Under the pieces are notes generated by a model. It made no database searches, was not told where the DNA came from, and was given only the letters and a program-made list of their open reading frames with translations. From Setophaga petechia (lineage: Eukaryota > Chordata > Aves > Passeriformes > Parulidae): 64,000 nucleotides of DNA. This document shows positions 25,241 to 35,415 of this stretch, piece after piece; positions within the stretch are counted from its first letter, which is position 1, and every line of letters begins with the position of its first letter. Both the position numbers and the translations under genes were made by a program. Location: assembly GCA_024362935.1 (NCBI GenBank), contig JANCRA010000003.1, positions 6,128,001 to 6,192,000 on the forward strand, in the 5' to 3' direction.

Positions 25241-28200
25241 GTCATACAGAAATTCCTGATAGATTGGTTCTGTTTTATCTGACTGTGTAGAAAAACACAG
25301 AACTTTATCCTACCTTTGCCTCATTTTTAAACACCAAAACTTGACCTCTGCTTTCTGCCTACTTCCCCATCTTTGCTTTTGTCAAGCTGCAAATATTTTT
25401 CTTTCATAACAATTTACATATGTAATTACTACAAGTACTTCAGGAATTGTTTGCTAAAGGCTCCATGTAAATACTAATTATCAGTAATTAAAAATCCACA
25501 GCTATTAGGAAGACACTGATAGGGAGAAAATACTGCTTAGGAAGCAACTAACATTTGTCTAGGCAAAATTAAACATCAAATAACTTTCTATCTATGTAAT
25601 TATACAATATGATTCATCATCTGCAGCACAAATGGAAGTGCAAATGGGACAAAGGTGCCCCCACACACACATTCACATGTACACTCACAATTGTGCATCT
25701 TCAACATTGCAAACCCACTCCAATCTGGGAGCAGAGAACATTCAAAGGTCTCACAGAACAGTTGTAGAAATATAACAGCTGTGTTGAATGTTTTCCATGG
25801 CATCCTAAAATCAGGTGTTTCCATGCTGATGATATGCAAACTTAATTTTTCAGGTCATAAAATGCACTAGGATTCTCTCTTCTGTTAAGTTAAGAAAGTT
25901 ATCCTGCATTAAGACTACAAATAAAATGCAGGAACAATTGGCATCTGCTTAATTTTTACAAAAATGTTTTTCACCCTCCTTGTTGTTTTTTGGGGTTTTT
26001 TAAACTGCTAATATATGTGTTTTCTCATTAACTGTTGTTCAGCATGCATGTACTTGAAGTGGAATTTTGACCTGTCTACAGATGTCAAAGGGCATTTTGT
26101 CATTCTTATCCGTAAAATTATATTTTCATTTTAGTGATTTATTACAGATTTCAGCAGGCTTTGAATCAGCCTCAGTCCATCGAAAGTTAATCAACTTTCT
26201 GAGCCTGGTGGGAAAAATAAGCAGACAATATATGTGGGTTAGCAGCAATCTCAAAGTTTGCTCACTGCTGTACCTACACCTGAAGGCAGGGGGGAACAAA
26301 CCATTAAGCAAGCAGCCAGGCAGAGGGACAGAAATTTTACAAGGAATGCAAACCAGATTTCTGCTCCCTGAGCACGGCTCCATCCCACTGACACCTGTCC
26401 TGGTAATGGGGCGGTGGGAACATGCCTGGAGCACAGGGCTGCTGATGGGGCTCACTTCTGATTAGGAGATGGGGCAGCTTAGAGAAAGCTTCTCATCCCA
26501 TAATAATGCTCAGCCTTGGTGCTCTCAGTGCCTGCAGCCACATTGCCAAAGGCAGGGAAAGCCACACAGCTGGACTGAGCTGCCTCCAGAATTCATTTTC
26601 AAGTATATTTCTATTCACTTCTGTAAAGTTTATTTTTCCCTCTCTGGCTCTGCCTTTTTAGGCTCAGATTCAATTCAGGGAAACACTTCAATTATCTCTG
26701 GATCAGGCCCTCAGTTTGCATTGTGGCTGAGGCTTTGAAAATTGCTGCTATCGAAACTATCAGCAGACTCGCCCGTGCTATTTTGAGCTGGAGTGAAAAG
26801 GGCTTGATGGGACATTGAGCCATTCACAAATCACAAGCCAGGCAAGAATAACAGGACTTTCACTATCAGGTTTTAACTTTCAGCTTTCAAAAGGGTTTCC
26901 CATCCATCCTGTTCCCTCTCAGTGAGCTGCCAGAGCCAACCTCCCCTGAGCCTAAGGCCGAGGTACAGCAGAAAGGGCTGGTGTTTGTGCTGAGTCTGAA
27001 TCTGTCTTGGCTGGGCTTGGTTTGCTCCTATCAAGAGGACAGCACCAGCTTGGTGTTGAGGGCTTTTCCTTCCTGGGATGTGAGGCTCACACCACACCAG
27101 CTAAGAGGACAGCTCCAGTAAAACCCTGGTCTATCTACCACCAACTGGTGATGAGAGACAGAAAAAAGTAGTGGCCAACCCCTGTGTCTCTGCAGAAATA
27201 TAAAGCATGGGAACTCCCTGACATCTGGAAAAGCTTAGCCGTCATGCAGCTCCCTAAAACAGAGTGTTCCAGCATCTAAGTAGCAGTGGCTTCCTAAAGT
27301 CTGCCAATAACTAATGCTTTTGATGAATATTTTGTTAATTTATAGCATTTCCTCAATCTTAACCTGTCATTTTTATTCTTCCCCCTCATGTTTCCACTTC
27401 CCTTTTTTTCTACTCTTTTGCTTCAACAAAGCATGAAATCATTGTTTATCAAAAGATAATCTGCCTGCTGCTCTTTCTGTTGGTATCTAATAGTATTTTC
27501 TTCAGTCTTCTAGATTTCTGGGGAGACATGTAACTGGATTTGAGATCACTCAGCCCCATTGCTGTGCTTGCTGGTTACAATCAGGTACCAGCCAATGAGA
27601 CCCTCTTGGCCTTAATTTCTTTTGTTTCATTTCCTGAAAAGGGTAAATGCAGCTTCCCAGACAGACAGAGAGCCCTCCCTCCCACCACTCCCCCTCCTCC
27701 CCAGCCTCAGCTGGTCTGCTATGGATGGAGAACTGGACAAAAAACATATATGCATAGTGACAAACAAGGAACAGTTTAAGATTTAGTCATCCACCCACTT
27801 CTCATTCACCATCTTAGACCTCCTCCCAAAATGGATGTGGAGATTCAGATGACAAAGAGGAATACCAAAGGCAGTATGCTCTTGGCTGGTGCTGTTTATG
27901 TTTTGCCACTGAAGCTAAATATCTTTTAAATATGTTTGGGATAGAGGGATTTATCAGGGGGACCAGAAGGAAATACCATCCTCTTCTTGTTCTCTATCTT
28001 ACAGGTTAAAACACCAGCTAAATGCAACGTAGAGGACCTGAGCTCAAACTCTCCTGTCTGAAGGAATCAGAACCTGCAGCATTCAGCTACAGCTGAGCCA
28101 CTAGCAGGAGAAGAATTAGGAAGGAAGAGCAATATTTAATCAGCCCTGCTGAAGCAATTTGTAAGTAATTTGAAGTAATTTCATGTAACATAAAAAACCC

Positions 28201-29843
28201 ATTCATTACATGTGTAAACAATGTATAAGTGTGTGGTAGCTGTTCGCATGAGCACAAAAGTTGAGGAGATCTGGAATCCTAGTTCAGTGATCACAATCCC
28301 ATGGATAGTTATGATTGACTAAAGGGGCATAAAAGAGAAGCACCATGGTTCCAAGAACAAGAGTGAGATAAAAGTGCTTGTCATTCTCTGGTGAGTGGTG
28401 TATCATTGTAATGGCTTCTGAAAAAAAATCACCTCTTAGCTCTGCATGACAGTGTATCACTCAGGACAGCAGAAGGGTGGATTACACAGAAAGAAAGGGA
28501 AAAAATCCCCAAAGGTAATAAGCTCAGAAAGTTTTATAGTGGTATCCATCACACACACTGTGGGAACTGTAATTATGTCTGGTGAAAAGTTACCACCAAA
28601 GCATCCCTTGGAAAGTGGCCAAGCCCAGAGTGGACTGAGTGCTTGTCAGCAGGCCAGGGTGTGGCTTCTCCTCCAGGACCAAATGTGAGGCCACCTGCAC
28701 TTGGGAGGGCAGAACATGGTCCAGGTGCTTTTCCCTCCCACCCCCTTTCCTTCCTTCATCTGATCCTTTCAGATCACTCAGACATATTCACAGCCCTCCT
28801 CCAACTCACCTCTATTTTATTTTTCTTTGCTCTAATGTGGAAACAAATCAGGTCTCCAAACCTCAAGAACTTCTTGTTGTCCTCTGATCAGCTTGGGCTG
28901 GGATGCCAAAGTGTATCAGTAGCAGCAGTGGGAGGATCAAAAAGACACCCCAAAATGTGGGCTATTTATTCCTGGGCTGTCATTCAGCTCTCTAAGCATT
29001 GCTAAAGCTAAACTGGAAATTCAACAAAAACAGGTTTTCAGGCATTATTGTTTTTATTTCCAGCTTATTTCTGGACTTTGGAAACAGGGGTTCAGTTTTT
29101 CCAGTATCTTCAGATCATCTGGGTCTGCCAGAGACTGGCAAATTCCAGTAAGCAAGAGGCCAGAATTAATGAAGCTAAAACTGTTTTCAGTGTGATTTTA
29201 TATTCAACTCAGGATCTGCTTCCTTTGTTTTGGCAAGAATCAGTGTGTGCGTCCCTGTGTGTGTTTGTGTACATTTACGTGTGTTTACCTTGTGGTGGTT
29301 TCACTGGTGGTGGGGATTGCAAATGTGCTTGTTCATTCCTCATGGTTGCACTGTACAAGTCAAATATAATTGATTTAGAAGGAATGAGACTTGCCAAGAA
29401 CAGTAGTAATGGCTTAGTGCTAAGTAAATTTAATGGAATATGCTTTGGCCAACAGCTGCATCTTTGAGAAGGAGTGATTCACCTTCTCCCAGAAATAATC
29501 ATGAGAAGCTAAGTAAGTGGCTGAGAAGCTAGTTTATGCACACAGAGGTTCAAAGGCCTGCAGTGCTAGCTAATAGAATCCAACAGCTATCAGCTATCAA
29601 AAATCATGGCCAGCTGAGCTGGTGAGTCCCAGGAGGGTGAAGGAAAAAGGGGGAGAGAGAAAAATTCCTAAGGGTCGTTTTCTGTGTAGATTGAATATAC
29701 GCTTTTATTTTTTATTATTCTGGGAAAGATAAAATGAAATGAAAGTGACAGAGACTGCCAGTTTTAGGTATTAAAATATTTAAAGAAAGATTCATTAATA
29801 TATTAGTCCAGAAAATATTATTTCATCTAGCAGAGATTAATAC

Positions 29844-29930
29844 ATCTCATAGATTCTAAGGCCAGAAAAGGCTATTAGGATCACCTAGATTAGGTTTAAT
29901 ATAATTCAGGTTCAGTAATAAATGCAGAGA
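29844..29930 (-). mobile_element. Short CR1 3'-end relic, antisense
   Basis: ATCTCATAGATTCTAAGGCC followed by an A-rich GGCTATTAGGATCACCTAGATTAGG phrase (positions 29844-29894) is the complement of the last part of an older CR1 subfamily, in which the element ends in a tCTATGA-like phrase. Only about 85 bp can be followed. The copy is heavily 5'-truncated and diverged. Confidence 0.5.
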
Positions 29931-30073
29931 CCTCTTCTGCCAGGCAGGCAGCAAAGAGTAAGGTCATTCCTAAAGTATCTAAGAAAAAGCAGAGACAGTC
30001 ACAGCTCTGCCAGCCAATTCTCCAGGAGAAGTGAGCAGAGTTTGCTTGGACACGCTGTTGTTTTACGGCCAGA

Positions 30074-30100
30074 CCCCGCAGCAGGGTCAGATCTGCGGGG
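30074..30100. repeat. GC-rich 8-bp inverted repeat (hairpin)
   Basis: CCCCGCAG at 30074-30081 pairs perfectly with CTGCGGGG at 30093-30100 across an 11-nt loop. No T run follows, and bacterial-type termination does not apply here. It lies about 60 bp outside the minus-strand LTR in CpG-rich DNA. Confidence 0.75.
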
Positions 30101-30204
30101 CTGTCCCGACTGGGTATGAGAGGACCAGAGGGGTCACCTTCCCTGCCATGGACACGCAGTGTTAAAAACGGGACCACACTCCCGGTACTGAAGTGATTTC
30201 AGCA

Positions 30205-30218
30205 TTTATTATAATAAA
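30205..30218. promoter_or_regulatory. Palindromic poly(A) signal TTTATTATAATAAA
   Basis: This is a perfect 14-bp palindrome that places AATAAA on both strands. The minus-strand copy is where the LTR poly(A) signal should be, and the plus-strand copy could end transcripts coming from the other side. Confidence 0.6.
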
Positions 30219-30372
30219 AGAAAGGCCTGAAGCTTGATGGCCCGCGGGCGGGGCAGGAGCTCTCCCGTCGGGATGCTGCAGCGCCGGCGCTGGGGCTCCT
30301 CGGGCAGCGATGGCCCCGATTATATCCCCGATGTTCCCGGGGGAGCGGCACGGATTCAGTGGGTCAGACGCC

Positions 30373-30382
30373 CCTTTTTATC
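30373..30382 (-). promoter_or_regulatory. TATA-like box of the minus-strand LTR
   Basis: GATAAAAAGG on the minus strand lies about 20 bp downstream of a CCAAT box (30402-30406) and about 165 bp before the poly(A) signal, consistent with a U3 core promoter. Confidence 0.5.
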
Positions 30383-30615
30383 CTGTTTTTTGTCCCTTTG
30401 GATTGGTTTCTGTTTGGATCCTTCATTTGCATGAAGCTTTAAGGCGCTGGATTGGCCCATTACAGTCCAGGCTGGCTCGTGGTACACTTTACTTAGGTGT
30501 GTTATGGTACTTTAAATACCGTATTTCTTACAACTACCCTTTTAACCCCTTTTACAATATAACAACCAAACCAACACTACATGCTTAACAATTGCCAACT
30601 ATTTTACAGCAGTTT

Positions 30616-31173
30616 CTAACCCATCTTTAACGCACAGCACCGCGGCTCGGCTCTCCCCGGCAGTGGATTCCGCTCTCCCCTCTCTCTCCCCAGGCTGGTT
30701 TTTGGGTGCGCTTTGCGGAGCACAGCCTGCAAGCGCCCCGGGCCAGCGGCTACCGCTGCTCCTTGCAGAGCACACAGCCCCTGACCCCTTGCAGAGGACA
30801 CAGCCCCTGTCCCCTTGCAGAGCACACAGCCCCTGACCCCTTGCAGAGCACACAGCCCCTGTCCCCTTGCAGAGCACACAGCCCCTGACCCCTTGCAGAG
30901 CACACAGCCCCTGTCTCCTTGCAGAGCACACAGCCCCTGTCCCCTTACAGAACACACAGCTCCGGTCCCTTTGCAGAGCACACAGCTCCTGTCCCCTTGC
31001 AGAGCACACAGCCCCTGTCCCCTTGTAGAGCACACAGCTCCGGTCCCCTTGCAGAGCACACAGCTCTGTCCCCCCGAGCCCCCAGGGCTGGGAGGAGCTG
31101 GGCTGGCTCCTCCCGCAGCTCCTGAGCTCAAACCAGCGCTGCAGGGTGGTCCGGCTGCAACCTGCGGCTCCAT
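30616..31173 (-). other. 185-codon ATG open frame through the minisatellite
   Basis: A true ATG at 31173 opens a frame that crosses the whole 26-bp array and stops with TAG at 30616-30618, eight bases before the LTR edge. The predicted product has a Gly/Ala/Pro-rich leader of about 35 residues, then a repeated 26-residue pattern rich in Cys, Gly and Val (core like GQGLCALQGDRSCVLCKGTG), then an Arg-rich tail. Because 26 is not a multiple of 3, an array whose unit has no stop is open in all three frames, so length alone is not evidence of coding. A longer overlapping frame (30599-31351, 250 codons) has no ATG. I recognise no homologue and list this only as a frame to test. Confidence 0.15.
30769..31080. 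repeat. 26-bp minisatellite, 11 full copies plus a partial copy
   Basis: Eleven consecutive 26-bp units run from 30769 to 31054, each beginning AGCACACAGC and ending CTTGCAG or a close variant. A twelfth, decayed unit follows from 31055. Differences are few and partly periodic: copies 1-6 alternate CTGAC and CTGTC, giving a 52-bp dimer, while copies 8 and 11 share CTCCGGTCC three units apart. On the plus strand every unit contains a pyrimidine tract and CAG, like a splice acceptor. On the minus strand every unit has two G4 tracts. It lies between two CpG-rich segments about 160 bp from the solo LTR. Confidence 0.95.
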
Positions 31174-31204
31174 CCCTGGCAGGGATGGGGAGCGAGCTCA
31201 GCGC

Positions 31205-31238
31205 TTCCCAAGGCTCCTGTGTTCCCAAGGCTCCTGAG
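31205..31238. repeat. 17-bp imperfect tandem duplication
   Basis: TTCCCAAGGCTCCTGTG is followed directly by the same phrase with one change (GAG at the end). It lies just outside the minisatellite in the same GC-rich block. Confidence 0.85.
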
Positions 31239-34200
31239 TAGGAAGCCGCCCCAGACGCTGCCTGCTGCACAGATGGGTCGATGGGACACGGGCTCTTCCC
31301 TCCTGCACTTCCCCACCACTGCAGGGACTCTCCAGGTGTTTCTATTTCCACACCAAACTTACGCTGCTCACCTCAGGCTTAGGCAGAGGAGTGCGAGCAT
31401 CTTTCAAATTTACTTTCTGGGTTGCTTGTTTTCTAAACATGCCTCCTGCTTTGGGAGAGTAGATAAAGATTTTTAAAAACTCAGCGGCTGGGAAAGATGC
31501 TTTCATTATTAAGTTTTTAAAAGTAAATATAAACCCAGAAATAATCACTTTTATTTTCACCACAAAAGATGTTTCAGCATTTTTTTTCTGCCCATAAAGT
31601 CACTGCATTTACTATAAAGCCTCCTCTTCTTCCAAGGGTGACAAAAGGTTTCTTTGAAAAGCTTTTGTTCCTTGCTGGCACACCCGGCTGCAAAACCTGG
31701 GCTGGCCCCGAGCTGCAGGTAGTGCTAAAAGTGTTTCCTCCTTTTGCCTGAGGGCAACAGAGAAAGAGAAAAGGAGACAGCGAGGCCACTTCTGAGCCTT
31801 GTGTGTTTGTATCTCACCCTTGTAAGAGAGCCCAGGTGACTTTGTTCTCCAGCTTCATTTGTATGCTTGTAGCCAGTCCTACAGTGGATCTAAAACCCAA
31901 TCATTCCTATTGATTTCATTGTAAATTTGCCATGTGGAACAACAGTCAGAAGAAAAGACTGCCTTGTAGCTATAAGCGTAACAAAACCCCCCAAACCTCA
32001 GAAAACCACCAGCAAAAAAGCCCCCCAACAGTTAAAAAGGAACCCAGAACTCTTATTTGCATTAGATAAGCATCTTGGCATATTAAAACCACCCTTGAGC
32101 ACCTCCAACTGAAAATTAAAAGAAAACCGATGTTTTGTCACCGAAGCTAAATATGTTTTTATCAGTTGTGGACATTGTTGATGTTACAATATATCTCATT
32201 CCAAATCATAACAGATGAGTGAACTCTGAATTGTTGGTTCAAATGAGATAATACTCCATCATATTTTCCTTTGCAACACAAATCCACATAACTAGCACAA
32301 CATAAATACAATCACTGGCTGGTAGAAAGCTTCAAATACTATTTTAAATCCTGCAAGTATGGTTGGTGCTCAAATTGACAACTCAGAGCTCTGTCATTTC
32401 CCACCACCAATCTTATTATGGAAGTAAATGGCTCTATCTTATTTTACCCTCTTCCATACATGATGCACTTAAAAGGACTTAAAGAATCTAGTAAATGGAA
32501 ATATATGGTACAATGAACAGTTAAAAATGTCAATTGAATTAGTCGTTGTGTGATATCTTTTCAGCACACAATGTGAACACAAATGCTGCCTTTTATAGAG
32601 GTTTATGCATACTAGGAACATGAAGTGGAACAAATGAGATTTGAATTTTATTATTCTTTTATGGCATTGCATTGCAGATAGGTTTTTTTTTTTAATTAGC
32701 TCCTATCTCAACACCTTTGGCAACTCTAAATAATTCAGAGAATCTTGTCTTTTGTTGTTTTTGCTGCTGTGGTTGTTTCTTCCACAGAGAAGTAGCTTTT
32801 GCAAGAGGCAGGAAGTTTATCACCAAGTTTAAAAATGATCCTCCAATTACACAAGCAGCACACAAGGAGTGCAGTGTGATCTCCTCAGAGTCTTAAACAC
32901 AAATCAGCTGCCAGATGCACAGTGGCAAATCTATCCCAAGCCCTAGGAGGTGCCAGGGTTGGTAAAACTTCGTTTCCCTTTTCATGAGGTCTCCACAAAG
33001 AGGAAAAGCCAACAGGAGGTCAGTTTGCTGGAGTGGGGCTCAGGGAGCTGGCTCCTCACCAGACCCTCAGCTCACCCAAGGAAGGACAGGAGGGACCTGG
33101 TGCCACTGCACAGCTGCATCAACCTGTTGCTGCCTCCTGGCCTGGTGTCACACCTTCAGCAGTAAAAGCCAAGCTGGATATGAAATAGGAGTGAAACCCA
33201 TCATTCCCAGGACTTCAAAGCAACAGGCGGTATTTTATATCAAAATAAATAAACAAAAGCATGCAGACAGAATCTGGTGTTTATGCTACATTGCATGGTT
33301 CAGGGAGGGGGAAGAGTCCCTTTAAGCTCCCTTCTAGACAGCACATCCCCACACAACTTCTTTGTTGAGAAACTTCAGGAACACGGTGTCTTACAAGGAT
33401 TCCCTGGGGCTTCCAGCCTCTCCCTCACTTCACAATGTGTGGGCAGGATACAGCTGTTCAGCTTCACTGCGTGGTCTTCTCAGCCAAACTGCTCACATAA
33501 TGCAAAAATTACATCCCTCAAGGCACTATGGAAATTCACATCCTAACACAGTTTCAAATGCCTATTTATTTCACAGCCTAGTGCAAATATTACGTCTGCT
33601 TCAGTATCCACTGTTTCAAAAGATACCACAGTGTCTCAGATTAAGTATGTGGGATTTCTTTTGTACCTAAAAAGGACAAGGAAGTTTTTATTTTTTTCAG
33701 AACAACAGAAAAGAATATTTCTTTTTTTTACTTTTGTTAATTACAGTGATGCCTGCCTGCCTGCTTCCCCCTCACACCTTCCCCCCTCCCCACCACTTCC
33801 AGGTTCTTTCATGGCAAATTCAAACACCAGGAAATTTCTGAATTGCCTAAATGGTCATTCTGGGGGTGTAGCCAGCTCAACAGAAAGGAGTATTTTAGGT
33901 CAAATATTGCACTGTAGCCTGTTTAGCTGAGTCCCCATTTGCAGGAAAAAAAAAAAAGGTGTCTATTGCTGTACATCATAAAAACAAAACCTGGTATTAA
34001 ACGTTTAAAGACATGGATTTGAGAAAGTTCTAACTCGAGCTTTCAGCAAGTACATTATTTGGGAAAAGTACCCCATGTTTTCAGCATCCTTTTCAAGCCT
34101 GGGGAGCAAACACTGAAGGAGGAGCTCAGCTCAGGCAGTCTGGGGAACCTCTGTCCAGCATCAGCCCTGACTGGGCTCCTTGTGCAGCCTCAGGTCAGTC

Positions 34201-35404
34201 ACTTCAGGACACATCCCCAAACAGAGAGGCTCCCCCATGCCCACACTGAATGCAGGTCCTGAACACACCACCATGCTGAGGAGGGTTTGGGGGATAAGAG
34301 GTTGTTTGCTGCCAGTTTTGTACATTCTGCCAATCTCTTTTGCTCATGTCAACTTTGAACTCCAGAAATGTTGTTCATACATATCCTTTAGTTCAATTGT
34401 GGAAGAAAAGGGAATTTGCCAGGTTATGAGATGAGGAGTTTGGTAAAAAAAAAGTTATTGCAAACCCAGGCTGCATGAAATGGTCAGCAGAGAATCCTGG
34501 CAAGGGCACCCTGTGTGAAACCCCAGATTTAATTCAATCCATCAGAATAACAAAAGAAAGAGGATAAGAGACTGATATTTTGACAGAATCTGCCTCTTCA
34601 GAGACAGCAGGTGCTGCCAAAATAGTAGGCTCTCTGATCTGTTTTCCTCTGTTTTTGTGATGGAAAGGGATGTTTAAACTCTACAGTTGCAATTGACCTA
34701 ATGAGCCAAGGCTTCTTCCTGATAATTGACAATTTTCTTGATCTTCTTTCTTTTCAACACTCCCTCTCCCCAGACGCCCATTCTTCCTTCGAACCTCTCT
34801 GTGGCTCCTAAGCTTAATTAGATCTTGCATGTTCTTTTCCTGTGGTGTGTTCAGCACTGCAGGTTTTGTTTCCACTGCAGGTCTGCCTTTCCTTCAGGCT
34901 CCACCTGTAGTTCAAAGATGCTCTGCTGCTCCTTGCCATGGGCCCCTCACCTGAGCTACCCTTTCATAGCAGTTGTAGCTGCTGCCCCCGTGCTCTGTGC
35001 ACAGCTGCTGCTCAACTCAGCACTCATCAAGGGGTCCTGAAGGCAAAGAAAGAGCATGAAACAGTGATCCTGGGTTAAAACTAAGGTAGGAACCTAGGCT
35101 TCATGATAAAATGCCAAGAGAAATGGGATTAATGGGGAAACATTAGCCAGGTCAGCTGAAGTGTATGCAAGGCATTACTTTTCTCACGGGCAGAAAGACT
35201 TTGTCTAGAGCTGAGGTTTGGATGTCTCTGTGACTTAAATCCTTTAATCCTCCTCTTATTTAAACATCCAAGTCAGGAATTTAGGGGTACAGGAAGCAGA
35301 GTGGATATTTGGCAATATTGCCTGCCCTCTGATTAAGCCCTGGCACAGGATGATGAGCCAGAGGAAACCCAAGCTCAGCACCTGAGGCTAGGGCGAGCAG
35401 AGGA

Positions 35405-35415
35405 GGGGGGGGGGG
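35405..35415. repeat. Poly(G) tract of 11 G
   Basis: An uninterrupted G11 run, rare in such AT-rich surroundings and likely to vary in length. Confidence 0.85.

Larger units (their letters stand above)
19926..29843. other. Unique non-coding DNA with small simple repeats
   Basis: No gene is recognised across about 10 kb. Simple repeats lie at 20903-20933 (TA/TG), 21515-21530 (16 T) and 25228-25240 (13 A), and a GT-rich patch covers about 29242-29300. The open frames (up to 139 codons at 29048-29467 and 132 codons at 26067-26465) have no recognisable domain and no codon structure. Confidence 0.55.
30160..30608 (-). mobile_element. Solo LTR, minus strand, 4-bp target duplication
   Basis: Read on the minus strand this 449-bp segment starts TGTAAAATAG and ends TTTTTAACA. 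GCAG flanks it on both sides (30156-30159 and 30609-30612), a 4-bp duplication of the kind made by class I (gamma-like) retroviruses. Minus-strand signals come in LTR order: an octamer ATGCAAAT (30425-30432), CCAAT boxes (30451-30455 and 30402-30406), a TATA-like GATAAAAAGG (30373-30382), a CpG-rich leader, and AATAAA (30205-30210). No primer-binding site or polypurine tract adjoins it, so it is a solo LTR. A 4-bp duplication can arise by chance, so the edges are less sure than for the 4.9 kb LTR. Confidence 0.7.
30060..31280. promoter_or_regulatory. CpG-dense, GC-rich island
   Basis: CpG dinucleotides, rare elsewhere in the window, cluster here: in the R/U5 part of the LTR (about 30238-30372), in 30628-30755, and in 31110-31290. 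The 26-bp minisatellite in the middle is GC-rich but has few CpGs. The island is therefore a composite of LTR and flank, not a single classical promoter. Whether it is unmethylated or active cannot be told from sequence. Confidence 0.6.

Noticed and set aside
29048..29467. 139-codon plus-strand frame
   Set aside because: Part of it is a GT-rich patch that yields Val/Cys/Tyr, and no domain is visible.
30769..31080. CRISPR-like array
   Set aside because: The units are directly adjacent without spacers, and the window is a vertebrate genome; it is a minisatellite.
30160..31290. 3' LTR of a full provirus with internal sequence to its right
   Set aside because: No polypurine tract borders the LTR, no gag/pol/env-like coding is visible, and GCAG flanks the LTR on both sides, so a solo LTR fits better.
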